Shown: positions 35,739 to 44,539 of the stretch, piece after piece
How positions within the stretch are numbered: the first letter of the stretch is position 1
Layout: each line of letters begins with the position of its first letter
The notes under the pieces: generated by a model
Seen by the model: only the letters and a program-made list of their open reading frames with translations
The model's database searches: none
Told to the model about the DNA's origin: nothing
Made by a program: the position numbers and the translations under genes
Assembly (NCBI RefSeq): GCF_900103285.1
Contig: NZ_FNGS01000011.1
Span: 1 to 64,000 of the forward strand
Length of the DNA stretch: 64,000 nt
Direction: 5' to 3'
From: Siphonobacter aquaeclarae
GTDB lineage: Bacteria; Bacteroidota; Bacteroidia; Cytophagales; Spirosomataceae

Positions 35739-36665
35739 TTATCGTCGGTTATCGTTTCCTTCCAGCATGCCGAGGTAGCTGTGGTAGCGGCTGGCAGCGA
35801 TGCGGCCTTCCTCCACGGCATCGCGCACGGCGCACGCCGGCTCGTTGATATGCAGGCAGTTATGAAAACGGCACTCATTCAGTAGTTCCCGCATTTCGGG
35901 AAAATAGTGGCTTATTTCGGCGGGTTCCATGTCGATCAGTCCCAGCTCTTTGATGCCGGGGGTATCGATCAGGAAGGTATCCGGCTCGATTTCAAACATT
36001 TCCGCGAAGGTAGTGGTATGCACGCCCTTGTTGGCAAACGTGGATACTTCGCCCGTTCGCAATTCCAGGCCGGGCGCAACGGTATTCACGAGTGTCGATT
36101 TTCCGACACCGGAATGGCCGGAGATCAGGGTAATTTTCCCCCGGAGAAAAGCCCGGAGTTCGTCGATTCCTTCGCCGGTAAACGCGGAAGTCCGGATGGT
36201 ACCGTACCCCAGACCGGCATACAGATCCATGATCGGCTGATGCTGGTCGCGGCCTTCTTCGTCGAAAATATCCTGTTTGTGAAAGGCAATCGTCACCGGA
36301 ATCCGGAAGGATTCGGCCGATACGAGAAACCGGTCGATGAAACCGAGCGATGTCCGCGGGAAATCCAGCGTCACAATCAGCAACGCCTGATCCAGGTTGG
36401 CTGCCAGCAAATGCGCCTGTGCGGTTTTGTGAACCGATGCCCGGGCGATGTAGTTTTCCCGGTCTTCGATCCGGTCGATAACGGCCGTGTTTTCGGTTTC
36501 GCTTTCAATTTCCATCGACACGCGGTCGCCCACTGCCAGCGGGTTCGACGTCTGCAGGCCTTTGATTTTGAATTTGCCTTTCAGACGCGCCTGCCAGATG
36601 TGGCCCTCCTCGTCCCGTACATCGTACCAGGAGCCGGTCGATCGTATGATTAATCCTTTTGCCAA
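35739..36665 (-). CDS. rsgA: Ribosome small subunit-dependent GTPase A
   Basis: A late-stage 30S assembly factor. It has an N-terminal OB fold (WQARLKGKFKIKG), then a circularly permuted GTPase domain in which the G1 motif GHSGVGKST (183-191) follows G4-like sequence, and DTPGIKELGL for G3. The C-terminal zinc site is CRFHNCLHINEPACAV. Length 308 is typical. Its start overlaps the 3' end of kdtA by 16 bp, so translation is probably coupled. Confidence 0.96.
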   Translation of the reverse strand: MAKGLIIRSTGSWYDVRDEEGHIWQARLKGKFKIKGLQTSNPLAVGDRVSMEIESETENTAVIDRIEDRENYIARASVHKTAQAHLLAANLDQALLIVTLDFPRTSLGFIDRFLVSAESFRIPVTIAFHKQDIFDEEGRDQHQPIMDLYAGLGYGTIRTSAFTGEGIDELRAFLRGKITLISGHSGVGKSTLVNTVAPGLELRTGEVSTFANKGVHTTTFAEMFEIEPDTFLIDTPGIKELGLIDMEPAEISHYFPEMRELLNECRFHNCLHINEPACAVRDAVEEGRIAASRYHSYLGMLEGNDNRR

Positions 36666-37900
36666 TGCTTATTCATCAAATGGGTTTCTGTCCAGGCGAG
36701 GATAGCGGCTGTCGCTCCACGTTGCTCCCGGACATAGTCGCGGCTGATCTGCGCTTCGCGGGCCAGCCGGTCGCCCGGAGCCGAAAGTTCGTCAAATATC
36801 TGCCGAAAAGCACGCGCATCGGCCACGGCATGCGCTGAACCCGCCTCCAGGAGGTCGAGTGCTTCCTGGAATTTGCGGTATTTTTTGTTTCCGAAGAAAA
36901 CCGGCATCCCCCAGACGGCCGCTTCCAGGATATTATGGAGGCCATCTTTATACCCGCCGCCGATAAACGCATATTGTCCGTACCGATACAGACTCGCCAG
37001 CATGCCGACGTTGTCAATCCAGAGTATATCGGCATCCGCGACGGTCTCAGGCGTGGTTTCGGAGTAGCGGACGGCCCGGTAAGGCGTCTCGGTCATCCAC
37101 TTCCGGATCTGCGCGGGGTTGATTTCGTGGGGAGCGAGAATCAGGCGAATACCCTGCCCCGGCAGGTCTGCCTCCCGGAGTACTTCCCAGTCTTCCGGCC
37201 AGAGCGAACCGCCAATCAATACCCGGCGGCCCGCAGCAAACCGTTCGGCGATTTCAATGGTACGGGCCTGCTCCGCTATTTCAAGAACGCGGTCGAACCG
37301 GGTATCCCCCAATGTCGTAACATTCTCAAAACCAATCGTTTTCAACAGCTCCTGCGACTGCCGGTTCTGAACGAATAAATGCGTGAAGCATTCCAGAATT
37401 TCCCGGTAAAAACCGCCGTTGCTTTTGAAAAAAATCTGATCGGGCCGGAAGATCGCCGAAAAGAGGATCGCCGGAATACCCCGCCGGCGCAGCTCTGCCA
37501 GGTGGTGGTACCAGAATTCATACTTCACCCAAAACACAAGATCCGGACGGATGGCATCGAGAAACTGCCGCGCTTTTGCCGGAGTATCGGCAGGCATGTA
37601 CAGAACGTAATCGGCCTGGTCATACTGCTTCCGGAGTTCGTATCCCGAAGGAGAAAAGAAGGTGAGCACGATCCGCCAGCCGGGATATTTTTCCCGGAAA
37701 GCCTCCAGTACCGGCCGTGCCTGCTCAAACTCCCCGACCGACGCACAGTGAAACCAGGCTGTTTTCCCGGCTGCGGGTGGCAGCGAAGGCAGCGACTTCC
37801 GGCCTTCTACCCACTTCCGCGCCTTCGCATGGAAAAGCGAGGCCAGGTAAAAGCCGGGAATCATTAGCCGGATAGACAGGTTATAGAAAAAACGTTGCAA
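36650..37900 (-). CDS. kdtA: 3-deoxy-D-manno-octulosonic-acid transferase
   Basis: Adds Kdo to lipid A precursor at the inner membrane, showing that the organism makes lipopolysaccharide. Residues near the N-terminus form a membrane anchor (FFYNLSIRLMIPGFYLASLF). The Kdo-transferase N-terminal domain has WFHCASVGEFEQARPV and a GT-B C-terminal half has IGGGYKDGLHNILEAAVWGMPV. The start is uncertain: TTG 37900 is proposed, because the upstream TTG 37924 lies inside the -7 element. ATG 37864 would cut the anchor. Length 416. Confidence 0.92.
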   Translation of the reverse strand: MQRFFYNLSIRLMIPGFYLASLFHAKARKWVEGRKSLPSLPPAAGKTAWFHCASVGEFEQARPVLEAFREKYPGWRIVLTFFSPSGYELRKQYDQADYVLYMPADTPAKARQFLDAIRPDLVFWVKYEFWYHHLAELRRRGIPAILFSAIFRPDQIFFKSNGGFYREILECFTHLFVQNRQSQELLKTIGFENVTTLGDTRFDRVLEIAEQARTIEIAERFAAGRRVLIGGSLWPEDWEVLREADLPGQGIRLILAPHEINPAQIRKWMTETPYRAVRYSETTPETVADADILWIDNVGMLASLYRYGQYAFIGGGYKDGLHNILEAAVWGMPVFFGNKKYRKFQEALDLLEAGSAHAVADARAFRQIFDELSAPGDRLAREAQISRDYVREQRGATAAILAWTETHLMNKHWQKD

Positions 37901-37921
37901 CGTCAGCCTTTTTTGAAGGCG

Positions 37922-37956
37922 CAAAAGTAGACATTTGCGGCGGTAAAATTACGCAA
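37922..37956 (-). promoter_or_regulatory. Promoter of kdtA-rsgA
   Basis: On the minus strand TACTTTTG (37929-37922) with a TTG at 37956-37954; spacer 24, a little long. It overlaps the in-frame TTG at 37924 and so argues against that codon as the kdtA start. Confidence 0.55.
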
Positions 37957-37960
37957 CCAC

Positions 37961-38296
37961 ATGACCTGGCATCCGCTTACAGACCTTTCCCAGCTGGAAA
38001 CCATCAAACAGGAGTCGTTTGATCATCCGGTACTCCTCTACAAACACAGCGTCACCTGCTCGATCAGTTCGACGGCCAAGGCCCGTCTGGAGCGGCAGTG
38101 GTCGGCCGACGCCGGTATTGAGGCCTACTACCTCGATCTCCTCCGGTACCGGTCTGTTTCAAATGCCGTTGCGGAGGTATTCGGGATCGAACACGAGTCG
38201 CCGCAGGTACTGGTCATCCGTGACGGTGTGTGTGTTTACAACGAATCTCATTTTGCAATCCGGTTTGATGAAATCACGGAAGCGCTCGCCGGCTAG
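37961..38296 (+). CDS. ytxJ: Bacillithiol-system monothiol protein YtxJ
   Basis: A 111-residue thioredoxin-fold protein. The active-site block LLYKHSVTCSISSTAKARLE, with a single cysteine (C33), and SPQVLVIRDGVCVYNESH in the second half match YtxJ, a proposed monothiol bacilliredoxin. This implies bacillithiol is made, as in many Bacteroidota. Its end overlaps by 4 bp the end of the convergent glycosyltransferase gene. It is divergent from kdtA, 60 bp away. Confidence 0.88.
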   Translation: MTWHPLTDLSQLETIKQESFDHPVLLYKHSVTCSISSTAKARLERQWSADAGIEAYYLDLLRYRSVSNAVAEVFGIEHESPQVLVIRDGVCVYNESHFAIRFDEITEALAG

Positions 38297-39225
38297 CGTC
38301 CGGCTACACTTTCCTGGTGAATTCCCTTCAGGTACGCCAGCGTTTGCCGGTACCTGATCCATTCGGTTTTGGCCGGGTTTTTACCCGTCACCAGATCGCG
38401 GAAGAAGCGAAAGGTAGCTTTGGCGCCGAAGGCCATCACCCGCCAGTAGTCGAGCGAATAGGGCTTTATCTGCATCATCCAGGCACGTGCGGCGCCGCTG
38501 GCGCGGCTGCGTTCGAGGCGGTAGGGTATCTGCCAGTTACGGGCAGGCGTCCAGTGCTGAATGGCGGCGTCGGGTTCGAACCAGAAGATACGGTCGGCCT
38601 TGTCTTTATTATCTTTATAAATCCGGAAAAAGAGGTCCGTCTCCTCTCCCATGCGCGGCATGCCGGTAGAATCGCCGCCCAGCTCGGGTGAAAACCCGCC
38701 ATACTGCTGCAGGAGCGACCGGGCAATGCCCATATTTCCTCCCGCAAATCCGAACGGCGCCTGTTTCGCGGAAATGTACCCCGCTTCCTTTCGCCAGCTT
38801 CTCAGCTCAAAATCACGAATAAACCAGGCCGGAGGCTTGCTTTCATACCAGGGCTCGACAAGCCCGCCGACAGCCAGCGGTCGCGACGCATGGCGCAAGG
38901 CGCCCAGCATGCTTACTGCCCAGTCGGGGCAAACGCGTACGTCGTCATCGAGATAAGCCACGTAGTACCCCACCGCTTCCTGCCAGCCCCGGTTGCGGGC
39001 GTTGCTGCGCCCTGCGTTAGCCTCATAGACGTAGCGGATATAGGGATATTTCTGTTCGAAGACACGGACGACCTCCGCTGTATTGTCGGTCGACTTATTG
39101 TCCACCACAATGACCTCGAACTGACTTTTTTCCAGTGTCTGGTGCGTCAGGTCTTCCAGCGCCTTCCCGATCAGGTCGGCGCGGTTGTACGTGCAGATCA
39201 CGACAGACATCGGCAGTTCACTCAT
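38293..39225 (-). CDS. Family 2 glycosyltransferase
   Basis: A GT-A fold transferase of about 310 residues. MSVVICTYNRADLIGKALEDL starts the nucleotide-binding domain, DNKSTDNT and a metal-binding YLDDDVRVCPDW follow, and GEETDLFFRIYK with the acidic ED-like motif lies near the middle. It was given start ATG 39225, which overlaps the previous gene's stop by 8 bp, so the two are translationally coupled. It likely adds a sugar to a surface polysaccharide or glycolipid; the acceptor is unknown. Confidence 0.9.
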   Translation of the reverse strand: MSELPMSVVICTYNRADLIGKALEDLTHQTLEKSQFEVIVVDNKSTDNTAEVVRVFEQKYPYIRYVYEANAGRSNARNRGWQEAVGYYVAYLDDDVRVCPDWAVSMLGALRHASRPLAVGGLVEPWYESKPPAWFIRDFELRSWRKEAGYISAKQAPFGFAGGNMGIARSLLQQYGGFSPELGGDSTGMPRMGEETDLFFRIYKDNKDKADRIFWFEPDAAIQHWTPARNWQIPYRLERSRASGAARAWMMQIKPYSLDYWRVMAFGAKATFRFFRDLVTGKNPAKTEWIRYRQTLAYLKGIHQESVAGR

Positions 39226-40159
39226 GTAAATCCTTTCGTTTGAGGCCCAGGAGGCGGTATTTAACAAACATAACGAGCTTGATATACCGGTGGCGGACAC
39301 CGTATTTCCAGCGACCGGCGATCAGGCGTTGCGTCGCCGGGTGAATCGTCCCGGAGAATCCGGCCTGGCGGATTTCGTCGACCGATCTGACATTCAACCG
39401 CCAGAACCAGTATCCGAAAGCGCCTGCGTACGGCTCCCGGGAGAGGTCCAGACCCAGGCGTTCGGCGACGGTAAAATACTCGAACAGCAGGGTTTTTTTG
39501 TCTTTCGTGACAAAAGCCGTCACCTGCTTATCATGGATGGATACGCCGACGAGCGCTTCCGGTACATACGCGGCTTTCCCGCACTTGCGCAGTACACGTA
39601 CGTAAAATTCGACGTCGACGAGCCATTTGAGTGCCTTATCATATACTTCTCCGAGCGATTTCCGGAACAGCACCGTACTCGGCACTCCGACAAAATCCGC
39701 GGTGATGAGTACTTCCGGTTCGGTTACCAGCTGTGCCAACTGCACCGCCGAGGGCTTGTTGAGGCGTATCCGTTCGTCGGTACCCAATCGCCGGATATCC
39801 GTATTGGCGAAGGCGAAGCCGGCCTCGGGGTCGCGGTCGAGCGCGCCGGCAAGCAGCGCCAGGCTGTCTGGCCGCAGGAGCCAGTCGTCGTGATGCAGCA
39901 CCAGAATATACTCCCCTTCTGCCCGGCGGATACCGGAGTTCCAGTTTTCGGGCGTACCCAGCGCCGGGTGGTTCCGGAAGTACCGCAACGGCAGGCGCGT
40001 TTTCCAGCGGACAATCAGCTGTTCGACGGCATCATCCGGCGAATCGTCCGTCACAAGGACATCGAAATCCGGGAAATGCTGCATTTCCAGCGACAAAAGT
40101 GCCCGCTCCAGTAATTCTGGCTGGCCATACGCGGGAATGCAGACGGAAAGTTTCGGCAT
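39218..40159 (-). CDS. Family 2 glycosyltransferase
   Basis: A 313-residue GT-A transferase. KLSVCIPAYGQPELLERALLSL opens the domain, VTDDSPDD is the UDP-sugar-binding acid, and YILVLHHDDWLLRPDSL carries the HDD metal motif. The middle contains FVGVPSTVLFRKS and a C-terminal basic, aromatic region (WKYGVRHRYIKLVMFVKYRLLGLKRK) that may touch the membrane. First gene of a two-gene minus-strand unit, divergent from the methyltransferase gene. Confidence 0.9.
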   Translation of the reverse strand: MPKLSVCIPAYGQPELLERALLSLEMQHFPDFDVLVTDDSPDDAVEQLIVRWKTRLPLRYFRNHPALGTPENWNSGIRRAEGEYILVLHHDDWLLRPDSLALLAGALDRDPEAGFAFANTDIRRLGTDERIRLNKPSAVQLAQLVTEPEVLITADFVGVPSTVLFRKSLGEVYDKALKWLVDVEFYVRVLRKCGKAAYVPEALVGVSIHDKQVTAFVTKDKKTLLFEYFTVAERLGLDLSREPYAGAFGYWFWRLNVRSVDEIRQAGFSGTIHPATQRLIAGRWKYGVRHRYIKLVMFVKYRLLGLKRKDLHE

Positions 40160-40318
40160 AAAAATCGCCTTTTTGTTTGCGAAGTTATCCCCTCTACCCC
40201 CATCTCCCTACCCCGGGAATTGAAAAAATGGGTGTTATTTTGCGGGGGAATGCCGCGTAACGCGAAGGCATTTCTGTTTCTCAACTGCTTTTCCGGGGCT
40301 CCGGCCCCGCTTTCTGCT

Positions 40319-41104
40319 ATGGCACTCTCGTTTCTGTCGAAGGTATTTCCTCCCTCCTGGATACCCTATATTAAGTTCATCCGGAAGCCCTGGAATTTCT
40401 ATCTTCTGCAAAAAGATAAATTCAATTACGCAACTGACAAGCTTTATACCGAGGTCAATACTGATTTCAAGAAAGATCCCCGGTTCGCGTCAGCCTATCG
40501 CTGGGCCGAAAAACTCGGCGGCCCGCTTCTCCCGAAAACGGGTATGGAATGGCGGATATACCTGCTTTGCTGGGCAGCCGACCAGGTCCGGCACCTCCCG
40601 GGCGATTTTGTGGCCTGCGGGGTATTTTCCGGCTTTTGCGACCGCGCCATCATGGACTACATCGACTTCGGAAAAACCGGCAAGAAGTATTACCTCATGG
40701 ATACGTTTCAGGGCCTGGACCCGCGGTACAGCTCCGACTTCGAAATCAAGCGGAACCATACCATGGGCTATGCCGAGGCGCAGAACCTGTACGATCAGGT
40801 GAAGGAAACCTTCCGGGACTTCAATGTACGCATCGTCAGGGGCGCCATTCCGGATACCCTGCCGGAAGCGGATACTGATCAGATCTGCTTCTTGTCGATC
40901 GACATGAACGCCGTCGTACCCGAAGTGGCCGCCATTGAGTATTTCTGGCCCAAGCTGGTACCGGGTGGTATCATCATCTTCGACGACTATGGTTTCCCGA
41001 CCTGCGAAGCGCAGAAAGCAGGGCATGACGCCTTTGCCAAATCGGTTGGCCATACCATTTTCACCTCGCCGACCGGGCAGGGAATCCTGATCAAGCAGTT
41101 CTAG
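40319..41104 (+). CDS. TylF/MycF-like SAM-dependent methyltransferase
   Basis: A class I methyltransferase of 261 residues. Motif I is DFVACGVFSGFCDRAIMDYI; KKYYLMDTFQGLDPR is the motif II segment. Metal- and sugar-binding acids are at LSIDMNAVVPE and IIIFDDYGFPTCEAQK, as in the TylF/MycF family that O-methylates sugar hydroxyls. That fits a role in methylating a glycan made by the neighbouring transferases. ATG 40319 was chosen; the frame to 40220 has no family character. It ends 1 bp before the next gene. Confidence 0.87.
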   Translation: MALSFLSKVFPPSWIPYIKFIRKPWNFYLLQKDKFNYATDKLYTEVNTDFKKDPRFASAYRWAEKLGGPLLPKTGMEWRIYLLCWAADQVRHLPGDFVACGVFSGFCDRAIMDYIDFGKTGKKYYLMDTFQGLDPRYSSDFEIKRNHTMGYAEAQNLYDQVKETFRDFNVRIVRGAIPDTLPEADTDQICFLSIDMNAVVPEVAAIEYFWPKLVPGGIIIFDDYGFPTCEAQKAGHDAFAKSVGHTIFTSPTGQGILIKQF

Positions 41105-41105
41105 T

Positions 41106-41999
41106 ATGTATGCACCTATCGCCCTCTTCTGCTACAACCGTCCGGATCACCTCCGCAAGACGGTCGAAAGCCTGCTGGGGTGCCCCGAAGCCGCTTTCAG
41201 TACGCTGTATGTGTACTCGGACGGGCCGAAAACCGAGGCCGACGAGCCCCTTGTCGCAGCGGTGCGGGACTATGTCAGGAGTATCCGCGGTTTTGATCAG
41301 GTACGATATGATTTCTGTGATACCAACCGCGGCCTGGGCGCGTCGGTAATACGGGGCGTGACACAGGTACTGAAGCACCACGACCGCATAGTGGTCATGG
41401 AAGACGACCTCCTCTGCACCCGCGACTACCTTCGCTTCATGAACGAGGCGCTGGAGTTTTACCGGCAGGATGTACGCGTATTTTCAGTATCCGGCTATCT
41501 GTATCCCATTGATATTCCGACCGATTACCCGCACGACGTTTTGTTGCTCGCCCGCGGATGCTCCTACGGATGGGGTACCTGGCCGGACCGCTGGGCCAAA
41601 GCCGATTGGAAAGTATCTGATTTCCGGGAATTCAGTAAAAACCCGGCAGCGATACGGGAGTTTAACCGGGGCGGCGAAGACCTGTTTCCCATGCTCAAAA
41701 AGCAACAGGCCGGTGTGCTCAATTCCTGGGCAATCCGGTGGAGCTATGCCCACTACAAAAACCAGGCCTATAACCTCCATCCCATTGCCTCCAAGCTGGA
41801 AAGCACCGGTATGGACGGCTCGGGCACCAATTTCGGGCGGGGTACTCACCGGTGGGACGTCTCCCGAATTGAACGGCCTACGTTTCTCACGCGGGCGGTT
41901 ACGCCCGACGAAGGCATCCATCAGCGGCTGCGCGAGCATTTCCGCCTGAGCTGGATCCGGAAAATCATCAATTTCGTGCGCTTCGGCGTCCGTCCCTGA
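41106..41999 (+). CDS. Glycosyltransferase, GT-A type
   Basis: A 297-residue protein. MYAPIALFCYNRPDHLRKTVESLL begins a GT-A domain; LYVYSDGPK and RIVVMEDDLLCTRDYL supply the metal-binding acids, in an arrangement like N-acetylglucosaminyltransferase I and related bacterial enzymes. ARGCSYGWGTWPDRWAKADW is a Trp-rich block often seen in this subfamily. Donor and acceptor unknown. Tightly packed between the methyltransferase (1 bp) and the GT4 gene (8 bp). Confidence 0.87.
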   Translation: MYAPIALFCYNRPDHLRKTVESLLGCPEAAFSTLYVYSDGPKTEADEPLVAAVRDYVRSIRGFDQVRYDFCDTNRGLGASVIRGVTQVLKHHDRIVVMEDDLLCTRDYLRFMNEALEFYRQDVRVFSVSGYLYPIDIPTDYPHDVLLLARGCSYGWGTWPDRWAKADWKVSDFREFSKNPAAIREFNRGGEDLFPMLKKQQAGVLNSWAIRWSYAHYKNQAYNLHPIASKLESTGMDGSGTNFGRGTHRWDVSRIERPTFLTRAVTPDEGIHQRLREHFRLSWIRKIINFVRFGVRP

Positions 42000-42007
42000 C
42001 TACGAGC

Positions 42008-43282
42008 ATGTCCCGATCTGTTACCTTACTCAGTACGTCCGACAACATGGGCGGCGCCTCCATCGGCGCTGTTCGCCTGCAACAGGCGCTGAGCCGGTAT
42101 TCGGACTGGGACAGCCTGATTCTGACGCGGGAAAAGAATACGGCGAACCCCGCCGTATTGCCCTATTCCACCTCCGGAATCGAAAAACGCTTCGCGTTCG
42201 GCCGGTTTGCAGCGGAGCGTCTGTATCTCAAGGCGTTTGAGAAAGCGAAGGAACAGCACTGGGCGTTTGATCCGGCGCTTTTCGGCGCGAACCTCAAGCA
42301 CCATCCGGCTATTACCGATGCCGACATACTTCACCTTCACTGGATTAATCACGGATTTTTGTCGACCCGCTCGCTGGCGGGCCTCGCCCTATTGGGAAAA
42401 CCGCTGGTATGGACCATGCACGACATGTGGCCGTTTACCGGCGGCTGTCACCACAGCGGCGAATGCGAAAACTATACCGGAAGCTGCGGAAACTGCAAGT
42501 TCCTCCGGAATCCCTCTTCTTCCGATCTGTCACATTCCATCTGGAAACGAAAGGAAAAGGCGCTTGCTCCGTCGCGGCTGACGGCTGTCGCGTGCAGCGA
42601 CTGGCTGGCTGGCAGGGCCCAACGGAGCGGTCTGTTTGGCGCGCGGAAGGTTGTTTCGATCCCGAATCCTCTTGATACAGAAGTTTTTACGCCTGTTTCT
42701 AAAGTCGCCGCACGACGGGCATTGGGATTACCGGAGGACAAACACCTGATTCTCTTCGCCGCCATGCGGCTTGATGCGCCGATGAAAGGCTTCTCTTATT
42801 TCCGGGAAGCCCTGGAACGGCTGGCGCAGCAGATCCCGGAAAGCCGGGAAAACACCGGGTTGCTGCTCTTCGGACAGTCAGATGCGAAGGATTTCGAAGG
42901 GCTACCCTACCGGGCGCATGCGCTCGGCCGTCTCTCGGATCCCCAGCGGATCGCGCAGGCCTACGCAGCCGCGTCGGTATTCGTGATTCCGTCTCTGGAA
43001 GAAAACCTCCCCTATACCATCATGGAAGCGATGGCCTGCGGTACGCCTGCGGTGGGTTTTGAGATAGGTGGTATTCCGGAGCTGATCGACGATGGGATTA
43101 ACGGCGGACTGGCGACTTACCGCTCTGCCGAAAGCCTGTCCCGCAAAATTGCCGAAGTACTCTACTCCCCCGGCTACGACCGCCTGAGCGAAAATGCACG
43201 GGCCAAGGTACTGGCGTCCTACTCCGAGAAAGTCATCGCGGGAAGGTACGCGGCCCTGTACGAAGAAACCCTCAAGACATAG
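42008..43282 (+). CDS. Family 4 glycosyltransferase with Cys-rich insert
   Basis: A GT-B transferase of 424 residues. The N-terminal half has DNMGGASIGAVRLQQAL and HLHWINHGFL. A block rich in Cys and His follows (WPFTGGCHHSGECENY, then SCGNC), known from colanic-acid-type GT4 enzymes, and may bind zinc. The C-terminal half has the retaining-transferase EX7E region in PSLEENLPYTIMEAMACGTPAVGFEIGGIPELI. It is the last intact gene of the plus-strand glycan unit. Confidence 0.9.
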   Translation: MSRSVTLLSTSDNMGGASIGAVRLQQALSRYSDWDSLILTREKNTANPAVLPYSTSGIEKRFAFGRFAAERLYLKAFEKAKEQHWAFDPALFGANLKHHPAITDADILHLHWINHGFLSTRSLAGLALLGKPLVWTMHDMWPFTGGCHHSGECENYTGSCGNCKFLRNPSSSDLSHSIWKRKEKALAPSRLTAVACSDWLAGRAQRSGLFGARKVVSIPNPLDTEVFTPVSKVAARRALGLPEDKHLILFAAMRLDAPMKGFSYFREALERLAQQIPESRENTGLLLFGQSDAKDFEGLPYRAHALGRLSDPQRIAQAYAAASVFVIPSLEENLPYTIMEAMACGTPAVGFEIGGIPELIDDGINGGLATYRSAESLSRKIAEVLYSPGYDRLSENARAKVLASYSEKVIAGRYAALYEETLKT

Positions 43283-43534
43283 GTACCGGCAGAACCCGCC
43301 TTGAAAGGCCGCTACGTCTTTGCGGACTATGCTTCGGAGCATTTCCGGGCGCTCGACAAGCAGGCTGCGGGCGGATTATTCAACGTAACCGATCAGGGCG
43401 TGCTGACAGATAGCCCCGTAGCATTCGGGGAAGGCGAAAAACTTTACGTGGCCTCATTTTCGGAAATACGATCTGCTGTATACGGACCAACGCCGTCGAA
43501 TCGGTCCGGAGCGGCCGTCAACATCCGGAACTGA
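43283..43534 (+). pseudogene. Remnant of a PQQ-dependent sugar dehydrogenase-like C-terminus
   Basis: The frame 43301-43534 reads KGRYVFADYASEHFRALD, then FGEGEKLYVASFSE. This resembles the end of soluble glucose/sorbosone dehydrogenases, where a GRYVFGDY-type and a GE..ELYVxS-type block close the propeller. The in-frame sequence just upstream (from 43283) continues the similarity, but it abuts the GT4 stop and there is no room for the missing 300 or more residues. The last 20 residues look out of frame. Probably a decayed fragment; a short new ORF is less likely. Confidence 0.5.
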
Positions 43535-43548
43535 ATACACATAAAACA

Positions 43549-43588
43549 CAAAACGAGGCTGCTCCTTCAAAGAGACAGCCTCGTTTTG
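43549..43588. terminator. Terminator of fabI
   Basis: CAAAACGAGGCTG (43549-43561) pairs perfectly with CAGCCTCGTTTTG (43576-43588) around a 14-base loop; A/T-rich on both flanks. It lies 14 bp past the fabI stop. Confidence 0.9.
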
Positions 43589-43602
43589 CGTGTATCGGGA
43601 AA

Positions 43603-44421
43603 CTATTCCTTCGGGATCATCAGATCGGCAATTTCCTGGGAAATACCTACGCCGGAGAAACCGCCGTCGTGGAAAAGGTTCTGCATCGTTACCGAACGGG
43701 TAAAATCAGAGAACAGTGTCACGATGTATTCCGCGCAGGCATCTGCCGAGGCATTCCCCAGCGGAGACATCTTGTCGGCATACTCATAAAACGCGTCGAA
43801 TCCGCTGATACCGGTACCGGCAGTGGTTTTAGTCGGCGACTGGGAGATCGTATTCACCCGTACCTTTTTCGCCTTGCCATAGCGGTAGCCATAGCTTCTG
43901 GCGATGCTTTCAAGCATGGCTTTGGCCTGGGCCATATCGGTATAATCCGGGAACGACCGCTGGGCAGCGATGTAGCTGAGTGCTACGACCGAGCCGTATT
44001 CGGCAATCGCGTCGAGCTTTTCAGCCGTTTGCAGCATTTTATGGAGAGACAGAGCGGATACGTCGATCGACTTGAGGAACCATTCGTAGTTCAGGTCGCC
44101 ATACTCGCGTCCTTTCCGGATGTTGGTACTCATACCGATGGAGTGCAGCACGAAATCTATCTTCCCGCCGAGCACTTCCTGGGACTGGGTAAAGAGTTTT
44201 TCCAGGTCGCCGACTTCCGTCGCATCGGCCGGGATGATTTCCGCTTCGCAGGTTTCCGCCAGTTCCTTGATAGCACCCATGCGCATGGCGATCGGGGCGT
44301 TGGTCAGGACAAAACGGGCGCCTTCTTCGTGCGCCTTCAGCGCCGCCTTCCAGGCGATTGAGTTGGCATCGAGTGCGCCGGAAATAATTCCTCTTTTTCC
44401 CTTAAGTAATCCGTAAGCCAT
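43603..44421 (-). CDS. fabI: Enoyl-[acyl-carrier-protein] reductase (NADH)
   Basis: Last reductive step of each fatty-acid elongation cycle. An SDR-fold protein of 272 residues with the FabI-type cofactor motif GIISGALDANSIAWKAA (11-27) and the active-site tyrosines and lysine Y150, Y160 and K167 at FabI spacing (YTDMAQAKAMLE). SPTKTTAGTGISGFD is the flexible substrate loop region. The C-terminal QNLFHDGGFSGVGIS closes the cofactor site. It is likely the target of triclosan-type inhibitors. Confidence 0.95.
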   Translation of the reverse strand: MAYGLLKGKRGIISGALDANSIAWKAALKAHEEGARFVLTNAPIAMRMGAIKELAETCEAEIIPADATEVGDLEKLFTQSQEVLGGKIDFVLHSIGMSTNIRKGREYGDLNYEWFLKSIDVSALSLHKMLQTAEKLDAIAEYGSVVALSYIAAQRSFPDYTDMAQAKAMLESIARSYGYRYGKAKKVRVNTISQSPTKTTAGTGISGFDAFYEYADKMSPLGNASADACAEYIVTLFSDFTRSVTMQNLFHDGGFSGVGISQEIADLMIPKE

Positions 44422-44539
44422 GATTCAGTTCAAATTTGAAGTGACAGACCGCCGCCGGAGCAGCTGATCTGAGATTTGGCAGCAAAGTAAGAAGTTTTTT
44501 AGGAGAACCGGCAATTTCTCTTTCCTGCGGCCTGGTATT

